64,000 nt of DNA from positions 1 through 64,000 of the forward strand of contig NZ_BDBQ01000081.1 in NCBI RefSeq assembly GCF_001613065.1. The letters run 5' to 3'. This document shows positions 42,104-49,982 of the stretch, one piece after another. The notes under the pieces are model-generated. The model saw only the letters and a program-made list of their open reading frames with translations, ran no database searches and was not told where the DNA came from. Origin of the DNA: Nocardia miyunensis NBRC 108239 (GTDB taxonomy: Bacteria > Actinomycetota > Actinomycetes > Mycobacteriales > Mycobacteriaceae). Numbering within the stretch: position 1 is the first letter of the stretch; the number at the start of each line of letters is the position of its first letter. Position numbers and translations under genes: made by a program.

Positions 42104-43513
42104 GTGTCCGAACCACGACGTGAACTGCATCTGGGGCTGATGTTCTGGGCGACCGGAACGCATACCGCGGGGTGGCGATATCCCGGTGCGAAGTCCGACG
42201 GGGCCTTCGACATCGCATTCATCCAGGAGGTGACCCGGCTCGTCGAGCGGGCGAAGTTCGATTTCCTGTTCCTGGGCGACCGCCTGGCGACCGATCCCGC
42301 ACTGGCGAAGACGAATCCGGCGCAGATGTCGCGGATGGAGCCGTTCACCGTGGCGTCGGCGATCGCGGCCGCGACCACGCACATCGGCATCGCCGTCACC
42401 GCGAACCCGACCTATTACGATCCCTACACCGTCGCGCGGCTGATGGCATCACTGGATCACCTCAGCGGCGGCAGGGCGGCGTGGAACCTGGTGACCGGCG
42501 CGGACGGCGCGGCGGCCTACAACTTCAGCCGAGATGTCCACTGGGACACCGATACTCGCTACGATTGGGCGGAGGAATTCGTCGATGTCGTGCGCGCGCT
42601 GTGGGACAGCACCGAGGACGACGCCTTCCTGCGGGACAAATCCACCGGTCGCTACCTCGACGAAGCCAAACTCCACCCGATCGACCATGTCGGCAAGCAT
42701 TTCTCGGTGCGCGGCCCGCTGAATGTCGCACGGCCGCCACAGGGGCAGGTCGTCCTGCTGCACGCGGGCACCTCGGACCGCTCGCGGGAACTGGGTGCGC
42801 GCGAGGCCGACGTGATCTTCGCCGGTCAGCCGAATCTCGAAGCGGCCAAGGAGTATTACGCCGATGTGAAGGCGCGGGCGGCCCGGTACGGACGCACCGA
42901 CCACGACATCCAGATACTGCCCGGACTCAGTGTCGTGGTGGCTGAAACCACCGCCGAGGCCGTGCGGGTGTACGACCGGCTCAACTCGCTGCTGCCGCTG
43001 GATCCCGAAGGGCAGGTGGTGGATTCGGTGCGGTACGGCGGGCTCGGGCAGGGCCTGAAACGCAATCTGGCCTCGGTGTCCCAGGTGCTCGGTGTCGACG
43101 TGACCGGCTACGGCTATCACGACGCGGTGCCGCGCGAGGTCTTCGACCGGAGCAGCGCCGCGGGGCGCAAGGTGTTCCGCGAGATCACCGAGACCACCCG
43201 GCGCACTGTGGCCGGTGCCGCGCCGATCACCTTCTTCGACCTGATCAACGGCATCACCGTGGGCTCGAGGACGGTGGTGGGTGATGCGGTCGAGGTGGCC
43301 GATCACATCCAGCACTGGTTCGAGGAGCGGGCCGCGGACGGCTTCAACATCTTTCCCGATTTCGTCCCCGGATCGGTCCGGGCCTTCACCGAATTGGTGG
43401 TGCCCGAGTTGCAGCGCCGCGGGCTCTATCGCACGGAATACACCGGTCCGACCTTCCGGGACCATTTGAGCCTGCCGCGACCTGCCAACCGGCACAACGG
43501 ATTCGGTGGCTGA
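42104..43513 (+). CDS. LLM-class flavin-dependent monooxygenase, NtaA/SnaA/DszA family
   Basis: 469 residues from a GTG three bases after the preceding stop, with GAAGGACGG upstream. Motifs: L-H-L-G-L-M-F-W-A-T-G-T-H, F-L-G-D-R-L-A-T, T-A-N-P-T-Y-Y-D-P-Y-T-V-A-R, L-D-H-L-S-G-G-R-A, W-N-L-V-T-G, V-V-L-L-H-A-G-T-S and A-D-G-F-N-I-F-P. Clearly a sister of the enzyme encoded just upstream. The two may act on related substrates or as a heteromer. The importer permease gene follows after 30 bp. Confidence 0.85.
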   Translation: MSEPRRELHLGLMFWATGTHTAGWRYPGAKSDGAFDIAFIQEVTRLVERAKFDFLFLGDRLATDPALAKTNPAQMSRMEPFTVASAIAAATTHIGIAVTANPTYYDPYTVARLMASLDHLSGGRAAWNLVTGADGAAAYNFSRDVHWDTDTRYDWAEEFVDVVRALWDSTEDDAFLRDKSTGRYLDEAKLHPIDHVGKHFSVRGPLNVARPPQGQVVLLHAGTSDRSRELGAREADVIFAGQPNLEAAKEYYADVKARAARYGRTDHDIQILPGLSVVVAETTAEAVRVYDRLNSLLPLDPEGQVVDSVRYGGLGQGLKRNLASVSQVLGVDVTGYGYHDAVPREVFDRSSAAGRKVFREITETTRRTVAGAAPITFFDLINGITVGSRTVVGDAVEVADHIQHWFEERAADGFNIFPDFVPGSVRAFTELVVPELQRRGLYRTEYTGPTFRDHLSLPRPANRHNGFGG

Positions 43514-43543
43514 GCCGATGCGAACCAAGACAGGAGTGTCAGC

Positions 43544-44404
43544 ATGAGTCTCGACCAGGCGGAGATCGCCGCCGGACAGGTCGTCCGGACGCCTCGCACG
43601 CCGGCGGCGGCCCGGCCGAAGCGGCGGCTGCGCGCCGTGCTGTCGCCGAAGAACCTGGCAATTCTGACGGGCCAGCTCGGCGTCGTGGCCGCGGTGCTCG
43701 CCCTGTTGCAGTGGCTCGTCGACTCGGGGCGGATCGGCACGATCTACCTCGCCTCGCCCACCCAGATTCTGGGCGTGTTCCCGCAGCTGATCACCCAGGA
43801 ACATCTGTTCGGCAATCTGCTGATCACCCTGTACGAGGCGGTCGTCGGTACGGCATTGGCCTTCGTATTCGGTGTCGGCACAGGCGTTTACATGGGCTTG
43901 TCGCGAACGGGAGAGCGCTTTCTCAATCCGTTCGTCAGTGCGGCGATGGCCGTGCCGAAGGTGACGATCATCCCGCTGCTGACGTTGTATCTGGGCGTCG
44001 GCGTCAATCACAAGATCGTCATCGTCTTCCTGTTCGGCTACTTCCTGTTCGTCTTCAACACGATCGCGGGCATCAAGCAGGTACAGGAAAGTCATCTGAA
44101 GGTGGCGCGGGCCAACGGAGCATCGCAGATCCAGACGATCGTCAAGGTGATCCTGCCGTCCGCCGCGCCGAATATCGTTGCCGCACTGCGCATCGAGTCG
44201 GCCACGGCATTGGTGGCGGCGTTGTTCGCCGAGATCGTCGCGTCCAAGGCCGGACTCGGGAATCTGCTCAATCGCGCGATCGGCGTCTACGACACCGCGA
44301 AACTTTTCGCGTTGGTGCTCTCGATCACGATCTTCTCGGTCCTCATCGTCTCGGCCGTCAATCTGCTGGAGAAGAAGGTCCTGCTCCGATGGAAATACGC
44401 CTGA
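43544..44404 (+). CDS. ABC importer permease, SsuC/TauC type
   Basis: 286 residues, ATG with CAGGAG upstream. N-terminal Arg/Pro-rich region, then about six membrane helices. L-A-S-P-T-Q-I-L-G-V-F is the usual entry motif, and the coupling loop is V-Q-E-S-H-L-K-V-A-R-A-N-G-A-S-Q-I-Q with V-I-L-P-S-A-A-P-N. This is a typical sulfonate/nitrate/taurine permease. Here the permease gene comes before the binding-protein gene, the reverse of the 27503 cluster, so the two importers are not simple copies of one cassette. Confidence 0.85.
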   Translation: MSLDQAEIAAGQVVRTPRTPAAARPKRRLRAVLSPKNLAILTGQLGVVAAVLALLQWLVDSGRIGTIYLASPTQILGVFPQLITQEHLFGNLLITLYEAVVGTALAFVFGVGTGVYMGLSRTGERFLNPFVSAAMAVPKVTIIPLLTLYLGVGVNHKIVIVFLFGYFLFVFNTIAGIKQVQESHLKVARANGASQIQTIVKVILPSAAPNIVAALRIESATALVAALFAEIVASKAGLGNLLNRAIGVYDTAKLFALVLSITIFSVLIVSAVNLLEKKVLLRWKYA

Positions 44405-44454
44405 CCGAGCACGGCGCACGCGAGCAGACACAGCACAGCATCGAAGGAAAAACG

Positions 44455-45483
44455 TTGTTCAAGAAGAAAATTCCGGTGGTTCTCGCCGTCGCGGTCGCGC
44501 TGGTGTCGGCCGTGAGCGGCTGCTCGGGAACCGTCGATTCGCTCGCCGGAAACAGCTCCGGCACCGATGGTCACAGCACTCTGATTCTCCAGGACAGCAC
44601 GCAGTACACGCAGCTGCCGATTCGTTTCGGAGTGGAGAAGGGCATCTTCGCCAAGGAGGGCCTCGATGTGAAGTTCACCCAGGTCGAGGACGCGGTGACC
44701 GGGGTCGCGACGGGGGAGCTGACCTTCGCGTTCGGCCCGACCAGCACCTACCTGCGGGCGGCGGCCAAGGGCGCGCCCATCAAGATCGTCAGTTCCGCGT
44801 TCCGGAGCAAGGGGCCGTTCTTCCTCGTCGCTCGCCCCGGCATCAATTCGATCGCCGATCTGAAGGGCAAGACGATCGGAATCGCCCAGTCCGGCAGCGG
44901 AATGGAAACCTATACGCGAAAGATACTCAGCGCCAACGGTGTCGATCCCAACAAGGATGTCAAGTTCGTCGCGGACGGTGTGAACCAGCAGGCGTACGGC
45001 GCGCTCACCACCGGCCAGGTCGACGCGACGATCATTCACCAGCCGTTCCCCGCTCTGGGACAGCTCCAAGGCAAATCGGTGACGCTCGCTCGCGGATGGG
45101 ACTACCTGCCGACCTACCACACGGGGGTGCTGATCGCGGGCAACGACGTGATCAACAAGAACCCGGAACTGCTGCGCAAGGGCCTGCGGGCCTACTTCAC
45201 GGCCTACACCTACGCCAAGGAGCATTACGCCGAGTACCTGCCCTGGCTCCAGGCGAAGCTGAGCACCATCGACCCCCGTGCGGTCGATCTGGCCTTGAAA
45301 CAGGAGGACGACATCTGGGACGACAATCCGGCCGTCGACCCCCGTGCCATCGATGACACCCAGGAGACGGAGATCTCCGTCGGCTTCCAGAATTCGAAGT
45401 ACGACGCCGCGAAGTACATCGATACCCGGTTCATCCCGCAGGAGTTCGTCAAACCCTTCTCGTATCCGAAGCCGGTCCGCTGA
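44455..45483 (+). CDS. ABC importer substrate-binding lipoprotein, SsuA/NMT1 type
   Basis: 342 residues from a TTG with GAAGGAAAA just upstream. This start gives a proper signal peptide (L-F-K-K-K then a hydrophobic run) ending in the lipobox V-S-G-C (Cys23); earlier in-frame starts run through the permease gene. Motifs: P-I-R-F-G-V-E-K-G-I-F-A-K-E-G-L-D-V, F-A-F-G-P-T-S-T-Y-L-R-A and I-A-D-L-K-G-K-T-I-G. Binds a sulfonate-like, nitrile-like or heteroaromatic ligand for the SsuCAB-type importer of this operon. The ligand cannot be specified. Confidence 0.82.
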   Translation: MFKKKIPVVLAVAVALVSAVSGCSGTVDSLAGNSSGTDGHSTLILQDSTQYTQLPIRFGVEKGIFAKEGLDVKFTQVEDAVTGVATGELTFAFGPTSTYLRAAAKGAPIKIVSSAFRSKGPFFLVARPGINSIADLKGKTIGIAQSGSGMETYTRKILSANGVDPNKDVKFVADGVNQQAYGALTTGQVDATIIHQPFPALGQLQGKSVTLARGWDYLPTYHTGVLIAGNDVINKNPELLRKGLRAYFTAYTYAKEHYAEYLPWLQAKLSTIDPRAVDLALKQEDDIWDDNPAVDPRAIDDTQETEISVGFQNSKYDAAKYIDTRFIPQEFVKPFSYPKPVR

Positions 45484-45529
45484 GCCCCGAAAGCACAGCG
45501 GCGCAACGACATCAGTGAGGTGATTGCTC

Positions 45530-46297
45530 GTGGCAACATTCGAGGTGCGGGGCCTGGGCAAACAATTTCCGACCGATCCGCCGGTGCAGGCGCTGGCGGG
45601 CATCGATCTGACCATCCAGGACGGGGAATTCGTCGTCCTGCTCGGCCCGAGCGGGTGCGGTAAGAGCACTCTGCTGGAGATTCTGGCCGGGTTGCAGGAC
45701 AAGTCCGAGGGACAGGTGCTGCTCGACGGCGAGCCGGTGCACCGAACCAGCGACCGCGTCGGGGTGGTGTTCCAGGACGCGTCCCTGTATCCGTGGCGTT
45801 CGGTGCAGCGGAACATCGAGATCGGGCTGGAATTTCGCGGCGTGCGCAAGGCCGAGCGCCGGGCTACGGCTGCGAAATATCTTGCCCAGGTGGGTCTTTC
45901 GGGATTCGAGAAGAAGTATCCGCACCAGCTGTCGGGCGGGATGCGCCAGCGCGCCGGGATCGCGCGGACATTGGCGACCGAGCCGGAGGTCCTGCTGATG
46001 GACGAACCCTTCGGCGCCGTCGATCACCTGACTCGGATTCAGTTGCAGCGGGACCTGTTGGCGCTGTGGGAGGCTCGCCGCCGGACGGTCGTGTTCGTCA
46101 CGCACGATGTGGGCGAGGCCGTGTACCTGGCCGACCGGGTGATTCTGTTGTCGCCGCGGCCGGGGCGAGTGGCCCGCGAGTTCGTCATCGATGAGCCCCG
46201 GCCGCGCCGCCGGGGAGATATCGGCCTGCTCGCGCGGGAAAGCGAGATCTACGAGGCGCTGATCCGGATCGAAGACCAACCAGAGAGGACCCGATGA
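45530..46297 (+). CDS. ABC importer ATPase, SsuB/TauB type
   Basis: 255 residues from a GTG with GAGGTG seven bases upstream. Walker A G-P-S-G-C-G-K-S near residue 39, Q-loop V-F-Q-D-A-S-L-Y-P-W, signature L-S-G-G-M-R-Q-R, M-D-E-P-F-G-A-V-D and V-T-H-D-V-G-E-A-V-Y-L-A. Standard for sulfonate/nitrate importers. Its stop overlaps the ATG of the AKR gene by four bases. Confidence 0.87.
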   Translation: MATFEVRGLGKQFPTDPPVQALAGIDLTIQDGEFVVLLGPSGCGKSTLLEILAGLQDKSEGQVLLDGEPVHRTSDRVGVVFQDASLYPWRSVQRNIEIGLEFRGVRKAERRATAAKYLAQVGLSGFEKKYPHQLSGGMRQRAGIARTLATEPEVLLMDEPFGAVDHLTRIQLQRDLLALWEARRRTVVFVTHDVGEAVYLADRVILLSPRPGRVAREFVIDEPRPRRRGDIGLLARESEIYEALIRIEDQPERTR

Positions 46298-47325
46298 CCG
46301 TCCACACCCCCGACTCGCCCTACGCCGCGGCTTCCGATCGCTACGAGACGATCCCGTATCGCCGCAGCGGACGTTCCGGTCTGGATCTGCCGTCGATCTC
46401 GTTCGGCCTGTGGCAGAAGTTCGGCGTCGACTACCCCTTCGACACCCAGCGCCGAATCATCCTGCGCGCCTTCGATCTCGGCATCACCCACTTCGACAAC
46501 GCAGATCGGTACGGGCCGCCGCATCGGACCGCGCAGCAGAACTTCGGTGCGGTGCTGGCCAAGGATCTGGCGCCCTATCGCGACGAGCTGATCCTGTCGA
46601 CGAAGGCGGGCAACCCGATCGGTGCGAGCCCCTACCTGCGGGGCGGCTCGCGCAAGTCGCTGCTGACCTCGTTGGAGCACAGCCTGCGCGATCTGGGCAC
46701 CGACCATGTCGACATCTTCTATCACCACAGCCCCGACCTGGACACTCCGCTGGAGGAGTCGGTCGGCGCGCTGGTAGACGCGGTGCGCCACGGCAAGGCC
46801 CTGTACGTGGGCATCTCCAACTACCAGCCCGACCGGGCGCACGAGGCCGCGGAGCTGCTGCGGCGCGAGGGTGTGCCGCTGCTCATCCATCAGACCCGGT
46901 ATTCGATCTACGACCGCGGGCCCGAGCGCAGCGGGCTGCTCGACACCGCGACCGCCGACGGTTTCGGTGTGATCGTCTATTCGCCACTGGCACAAGGACT
47001 TCTGACCGACAAGTATCTAGAGACGATTCCCGACGGCGCGCGGGCGCGCAACAGCGCCTTCCTGTCGCCGGAGGTCATCGACGACACGTATCGGCAGCGC
47101 ACCTCGGCACTGAACAAGATCGCCGAATCGCGGGGCCAGTCACTGGCGCAGCTGGCGCTGCAATGGGTGTTGCGTCGGCCCGAAGTCACCTCGGCGCTGA
47201 TCGGCGCCAGCTCCACCGAACAACTCGACCACAACCTCGCGGCATTGTCCTTTCCCGCACTGACCGACGAGGAACTGGCGCTCATCGACGAGCATGGTGT
47301 GCACGGAACTGGTTCGAGGCGTTGA
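46294..47325 (+). CDS. Aldo/keto reductase, L-glyceraldehyde-3-phosphate reductase (YghZ)-like
   Basis: 343 residues, ATGA overlap. It has Y-R-R-S-G-R-S-G-L-D-L-P, F-D-N-A-D-R-Y-G with catalytic Asp/Tyr, L-S-T-K-A-G, H-V-D-I-F-Y-H-H, G-I-S-N-Y and L-I-G-A-S-S-T-E-Q-L near the end. The L-W-Q-K-F-G and F-Y-H-H variants point to the YghZ/potassium-channel beta-subunit-like branch, different from the other AKRs here. Last gene of the 39511-47325 operon. A 36-codon remnant of a close relative sits at 22251-22361. Confidence 0.84.
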   Translation: MTVHTPDSPYAAASDRYETIPYRRSGRSGLDLPSISFGLWQKFGVDYPFDTQRRIILRAFDLGITHFDNADRYGPPHRTAQQNFGAVLAKDLAPYRDELILSTKAGNPIGASPYLRGGSRKSLLTSLEHSLRDLGTDHVDIFYHHSPDLDTPLEESVGALVDAVRHGKALYVGISNYQPDRAHEAAELLRREGVPLLIHQTRYSIYDRGPERSGLLDTATADGFGVIVYSPLAQGLLTDKYLETIPDGARARNSAFLSPEVIDDTYRQRTSALNKIAESRGQSLAQLALQWVLRRPEVTSALIGASSTEQLDHNLAALSFPALTDEELALIDEHGVHGTGSRR

Positions 47326-47454
47326 GCTTTCGGCGCTCACCCCAGCTTTCGCCGACGTCGTCCGGGCACCGCTGACCGCGCGGCGGGAACCGGGCGCGGG
47401 CCGGAATCCCGGACACCGCCGCCCGCGCGAACCTTCCCGCGCCACAAGGTGGAC

Positions 47455-47572
47455 ACGCGGCGACGCCCAGCTCGAGTCTTCCGCCCCGGGCGGCGTTGTG
47501 TTCGCCTGCAACGCAACGTCGCCCGAGTCGGGACACCATCGACACGCGACAGGCGATGGCGGGATGGTCTCC
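47455..47572. repeat. Block B of a duplicated iclR 3' flank (partner at 38317-38443)
   Basis: Homologous to the end of the iclR gene at 38420 and its downstream flank. On the minus strand it still encodes G-D-H-P-A-I-A, compared with A-D-H-P-A-I-T at the true IclR C terminus, but the stop codon and the rest of the gene are missing. It fills most of the 291-bp gap between the AKR gene and the sigma factor gene. I interpret it as the scar of a lost regulator gene that once stood next to this operon. Confidence 0.55.
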
Positions 47573-47616
47573 GAGTATGCCGCTGTCCCAGCGGATCTCG
47601 TCGATGATCCCGTTGT

Positions 47617-48453
47617 CTACGGCATCGAGACGGGAGTGCGCGCGCCGGCTCGACCGATGGCGATGCGGCTGACCAGACCGTTCCGGGTGGTGATGTCGAG
47701 AACGGCGAATACGTGGCCGCCGGGGGCGATGACGTGGGTCTGCCGACCGGCGACCACCATCGGTGTGGCGGCGCGGATTCGGTCGGCGAACAGCCTCGTC
47801 TCCTCGGCAACCGGGCGTGCCCCGGTGACGACGGACGGCGTGCCCGCGGGAATGAGGGCGGGGTCGGCGGTGCGCACGCAGTCGTCGGTCATCAGAGCGA
47901 GCATCCGGTCGATGTCGCCACCGGCCGCTGCGGCGAGGAAGGCATCGACGACCGCGCTGTCGACCGTGGTGTCGAATGCCGGGGTGGTCTGTTCGATTCG
48001 TCGGCGTGCCCGGCTGGCGTGCTTCTTCGCGTTGTCGGAGGTGGTGTCTAGGGTCCGGGCCACCTCCCGGAACGGGACGTCGAACAGGTCGTGCAGGACA
48101 TAGGCGACACGTTGGGGCGGGGTCAGGCGGTCCAGGACCACCAGCAGAGCCCGGGATACGTTCTCGCGCCGCAGATAATGTTCGTCCGCCGCGAGTTCCT
48201 CGGCGGGGATCATGTCCGCGAGCAAGGGCTCCTCGCGGCGGCGGTGCCGCGCTCGCAACTGGTCGAGGCAGACCCGGGTGAGCACCGTGGTCAACCATGC
48301 CGCCGGGTTGCGCACATCCGCCGCGTCGGCGGTCGATGCCTTTATCCAGGTGGTCTGCACGGCGTCCTCGGCGTCGTGCACGGATCCGAGCAAACGGAAT
48401 GCCACCGCGGTCAGCTGCGGCCGGGCCGCTTCGAATTCCACAACCGGTACCAC
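47617..48453 (-). CDS. ECF RNA polymerase sigma factor, ECF41/SigJ type, with SnoaL-like C-terminal domain
   Basis: 278 residues from a GTG with AAAGGTG upstream. Region 2 contains A-F-R-L-L-G-S-V-H-D-A-E-D-A-V-Q and W-L-T-T-V-L-T-R-V-C-L-D-Q-L-R-A-R. Region 4 contains L-T-P-P-Q-R-V-A-Y-V-L-H-D-L-F and F-R-E-V-A. A C-terminal extension of about 100 residues (F-L-A-A-A-A-G-G-D-I-D-R-M-L-A-L-M) is the SnoaL-like regulatory domain of ECF41 and SigJ. Such factors have no membrane anti-sigma; their own C-terminal domain controls activity. A promoter matching the ECF41 consensus lies just upstream and points to the DoxX gene. Confidence 0.86.
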   Translation of the reverse strand: MVPVVEFEAARPQLTAVAFRLLGSVHDAEDAVQTTWIKASTADAADVRNPAAWLTTVLTRVCLDQLRARHRRREEPLLADMIPAEELAADEHYLRRENVSRALLVVLDRLTPPQRVAYVLHDLFDVPFREVARTLDTTSDNAKKHASRARRRIEQTTPAFDTTVDSAVVDAFLAAAAGGDIDRMLALMTDDCVRTADPALIPAGTPSVVTGARPVAEETRLFADRIRAATPMVVAGRQTHVIAPGGHVFAVLDITTRNGLVSRIAIGRAGARTPVSMP

Positions 48454-48457
48454 CAGG

Positions 48458-48484
48458 TGTCACCTTTCCGAGGCGGGGGACGTC
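48458..48484 (+). promoter_or_regulatory. ECF41-type promoter in front of the DoxX gene
   Basis: TGTCACC, 16 bases, CGTC. This fits the ECF41 promoter pattern (TGTCACA at -35 and CGTC at -10) known from studies of the family. It begins five bases before the sigma factor gene's own start and reads away from it, towards the DoxX gene at 48626. That gives a leader of about 135 bases. Confidence 0.6.
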
Positions 48485-48562
48485 GGGATGGACGAGACGA
48501 CCACATCTCGTTCCGAAGTTCACCAATACTCGAGGAAGCAACCTGCTGATGAGCGTACAGAG

Positions 48563-48578
48563 GGTCCGGTTCCGGACC
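48563..48578. promoter_or_regulatory. Perfect 16-bp palindrome in the DoxX leader
   Basis: GGTCCGG TT CCGGACC. It lies in the leader between the ECF41-type promoter and the DoxX start. It could be an operator for a second regulator or a small hairpin. Confidence 0.3.
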
Positions 48579-48625
48579 ACATCCCCACAGATCCGCACGG
48601 CCACCGACCGAGGCGGGTGCGAGGC

Positions 48626-48985
48626 ATGATCGCGCTGCTCATCGCCACGATCGTGTGCATCGTGGCGAACGCCTCCATCGCGGTCGCCGACTACGCCCAC
48701 GCCGGGTTCGTGCTGAAGAATTCCGCCGAGGTGCACGTTCCCGCCCGAACTCTGCCCTACCTCGCGACGCTGAAGCTGGCCGGGGCGGCCGGGCTCGTCA
48801 TCGGATTGATCCGGGTGCCCTGGCTCGGCGTCGCGGCAGGGATCGGACTGATCCTGTTCTTCGTCGGCGCGATCGTCGCTCACATCCGAGCGCGCGTTGT
48901 GTACAACATCGCCTTTCCGGGCCTCTACCTGCTCCTCGCACTGGCGTCTGCCGTGTACCTGGCCCACGTTGCGGTCGGTGCGTGA
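48626..48985 (+). CDS. DoxX-family membrane protein
   Basis: 119 residues with four predicted membrane helices: L-L-I-A-T-I-V-C-I-V at the start, then L-K-L-A-G-A-A-G-L-V-I-G-L, A-A-G-I-G-L-I-L-F-F-V-G-A-I-V-A-H, and G-L-Y-L-L-L-A-L-A-S-A-V-Y-L-A. The A-x-x-K-x-x-G-A-x-G pattern is typical of DoxX-like proteins, some of which act with oxidoreductases in thiol or redox stress. Its likely control by the adjacent ECF41 factor matches how these factors usually govern one neighbouring gene. GTG at 48617 is an alternative start. Confidence 0.75.
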   Translation: MIALLIATIVCIVANASIAVADYAHAGFVLKNSAEVHVPARTLPYLATLKLAGAAGLVIGLIRVPWLGVAAGIGLILFFVGAIVAHIRARVVYNIAFPGLYLLLALASAVYLAHVAVGA

Positions 48986-49096
48986 ACCAGGCGAGACGGA
49001 TCATCGGGAGTTGTTGGGGGAGTGCGGATTCGGCGTTCCATACGCGACCGAAGAACTGCGAGCTGTGCGTAGGAGCCGCACGCCGAGGGCGCGGAC

Positions 49097-49825
49097 TCAG
49101 CCTGCCGCGATGACCGGGGCGAGGCCGCCCGGGGTCATGAGGGCGTTGCTGTCGGTGACCTGTTTGCCGTTGACGGTGACCGTGGGGGTGGAGTCCACGC
49201 CGCCGGCGAGTACCGCCCGGGTCTTCGCGCGCAGGTACGTGTCATAGCTGCGGTTGATAATGCATTGCGCCACAGTGCTTTCGGTGTATCCCGCCGATTG
49301 TGCGATGTGGATCAGCCGATCGTCGGTGAGGCCGTCGCCGCCCTCCTCGGGCTGCTGGGCGAACATCGCCGCCAGCCACGACTGGTAGTGCTCGAGCCCC
49401 GAGTTCGCGACACAGAACGAGGCGTTGCCCGCGCGTGAGGAGTACTGCGTGGTGCTCGCGCGGTCGAGAAAGGTGATGACGCTGTACTCGACCGCGGCGC
49501 TGTGGTCGCGCACCGCACTCTCCAGCGTCGCCCCGTTGTTCGCCTCGAACATCTTGCAGTACGGACACTGCAGATCCATCACGACCCGCACGGTCACCTT
49601 GGCATGCGGATCGCCGATCCGAACCGCACCGTCGGCCAGCACATTCCGCGCCGACGACGCCCCGGCCACCGCGATCGCGTTCCCCGGAATCTCCTTCGCG
49701 AACGCGTTCCGGGACACCAGCACGACACCGGCCGCGATGACCACCGCCAACACCACCACGATCGGAACCACGACCAGATACTTGCGATTCGTTTGCGGCG
49801 GCGGACCGCCAGGATTGAAACTCAT
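49097..49825 (-). CDS. DsbA-like thioredoxin-fold protein, membrane-anchored
   Basis: 242 residues. A short cytoplasmic N terminus rich in Pro is followed by one membrane helix (about residues 16-37), so the catalytic domain faces outside. The active site is C-P-Y-C in M-D-L-Q-C-P-Y-C-K-M-F-E. The cis-proline loop is G-V-D-S-T-P-T-V-T-V-N-G. Such proteins oxidise or isomerise disulfides in exported proteins of mycolic-acid bacteria. It converges on the DoxX gene; a single-gene unit. Confidence 0.84.
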   Translation of the reverse strand: MSFNPGGPPPQTNRKYLVVVPIVVVLAVVIAAGVVLVSRNAFAKEIPGNAIAVAGASSARNVLADGAVRIGDPHAKVTVRVVMDLQCPYCKMFEANNGATLESAVRDHSAAVEYSVITFLDRASTTQYSSRAGNASFCVANSGLEHYQSWLAAMFAQQPEEGGDGLTDDRLIHIAQSAGYTESTVAQCIINRSYDTYLRAKTRAVLAGGVDSTPTVTVNGKQVTDSNALMTPGGLAPVIAAG

Positions 49826-49934
49826 CTCAGCCTCCCCCGTTCACCGGACGTTCGGGGCCTCAGCTTAAGCGGCCTTTCCCACCCGAGGCGACCCAACTCC
49901 ACCATCCACCGACCCCGGATCCCCATCCCGCCGT

Positions 49935-49951
49935 TTTCGATTTATTCGAAA
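49935..49951. promoter_or_regulatory. Inverted repeat upstream of the toxin-antitoxin pair
   Basis: TTTCGA TTTAT TCGAAA lies 31 bp before the antitoxin start at 49983 and overlaps the likely promoter. It is the expected position for antitoxin autoregulation. Confidence 0.45.
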
Positions 49952-49982
49952 GTGAGGCCGAATGGCTGTCGGAGGAGGTGTT

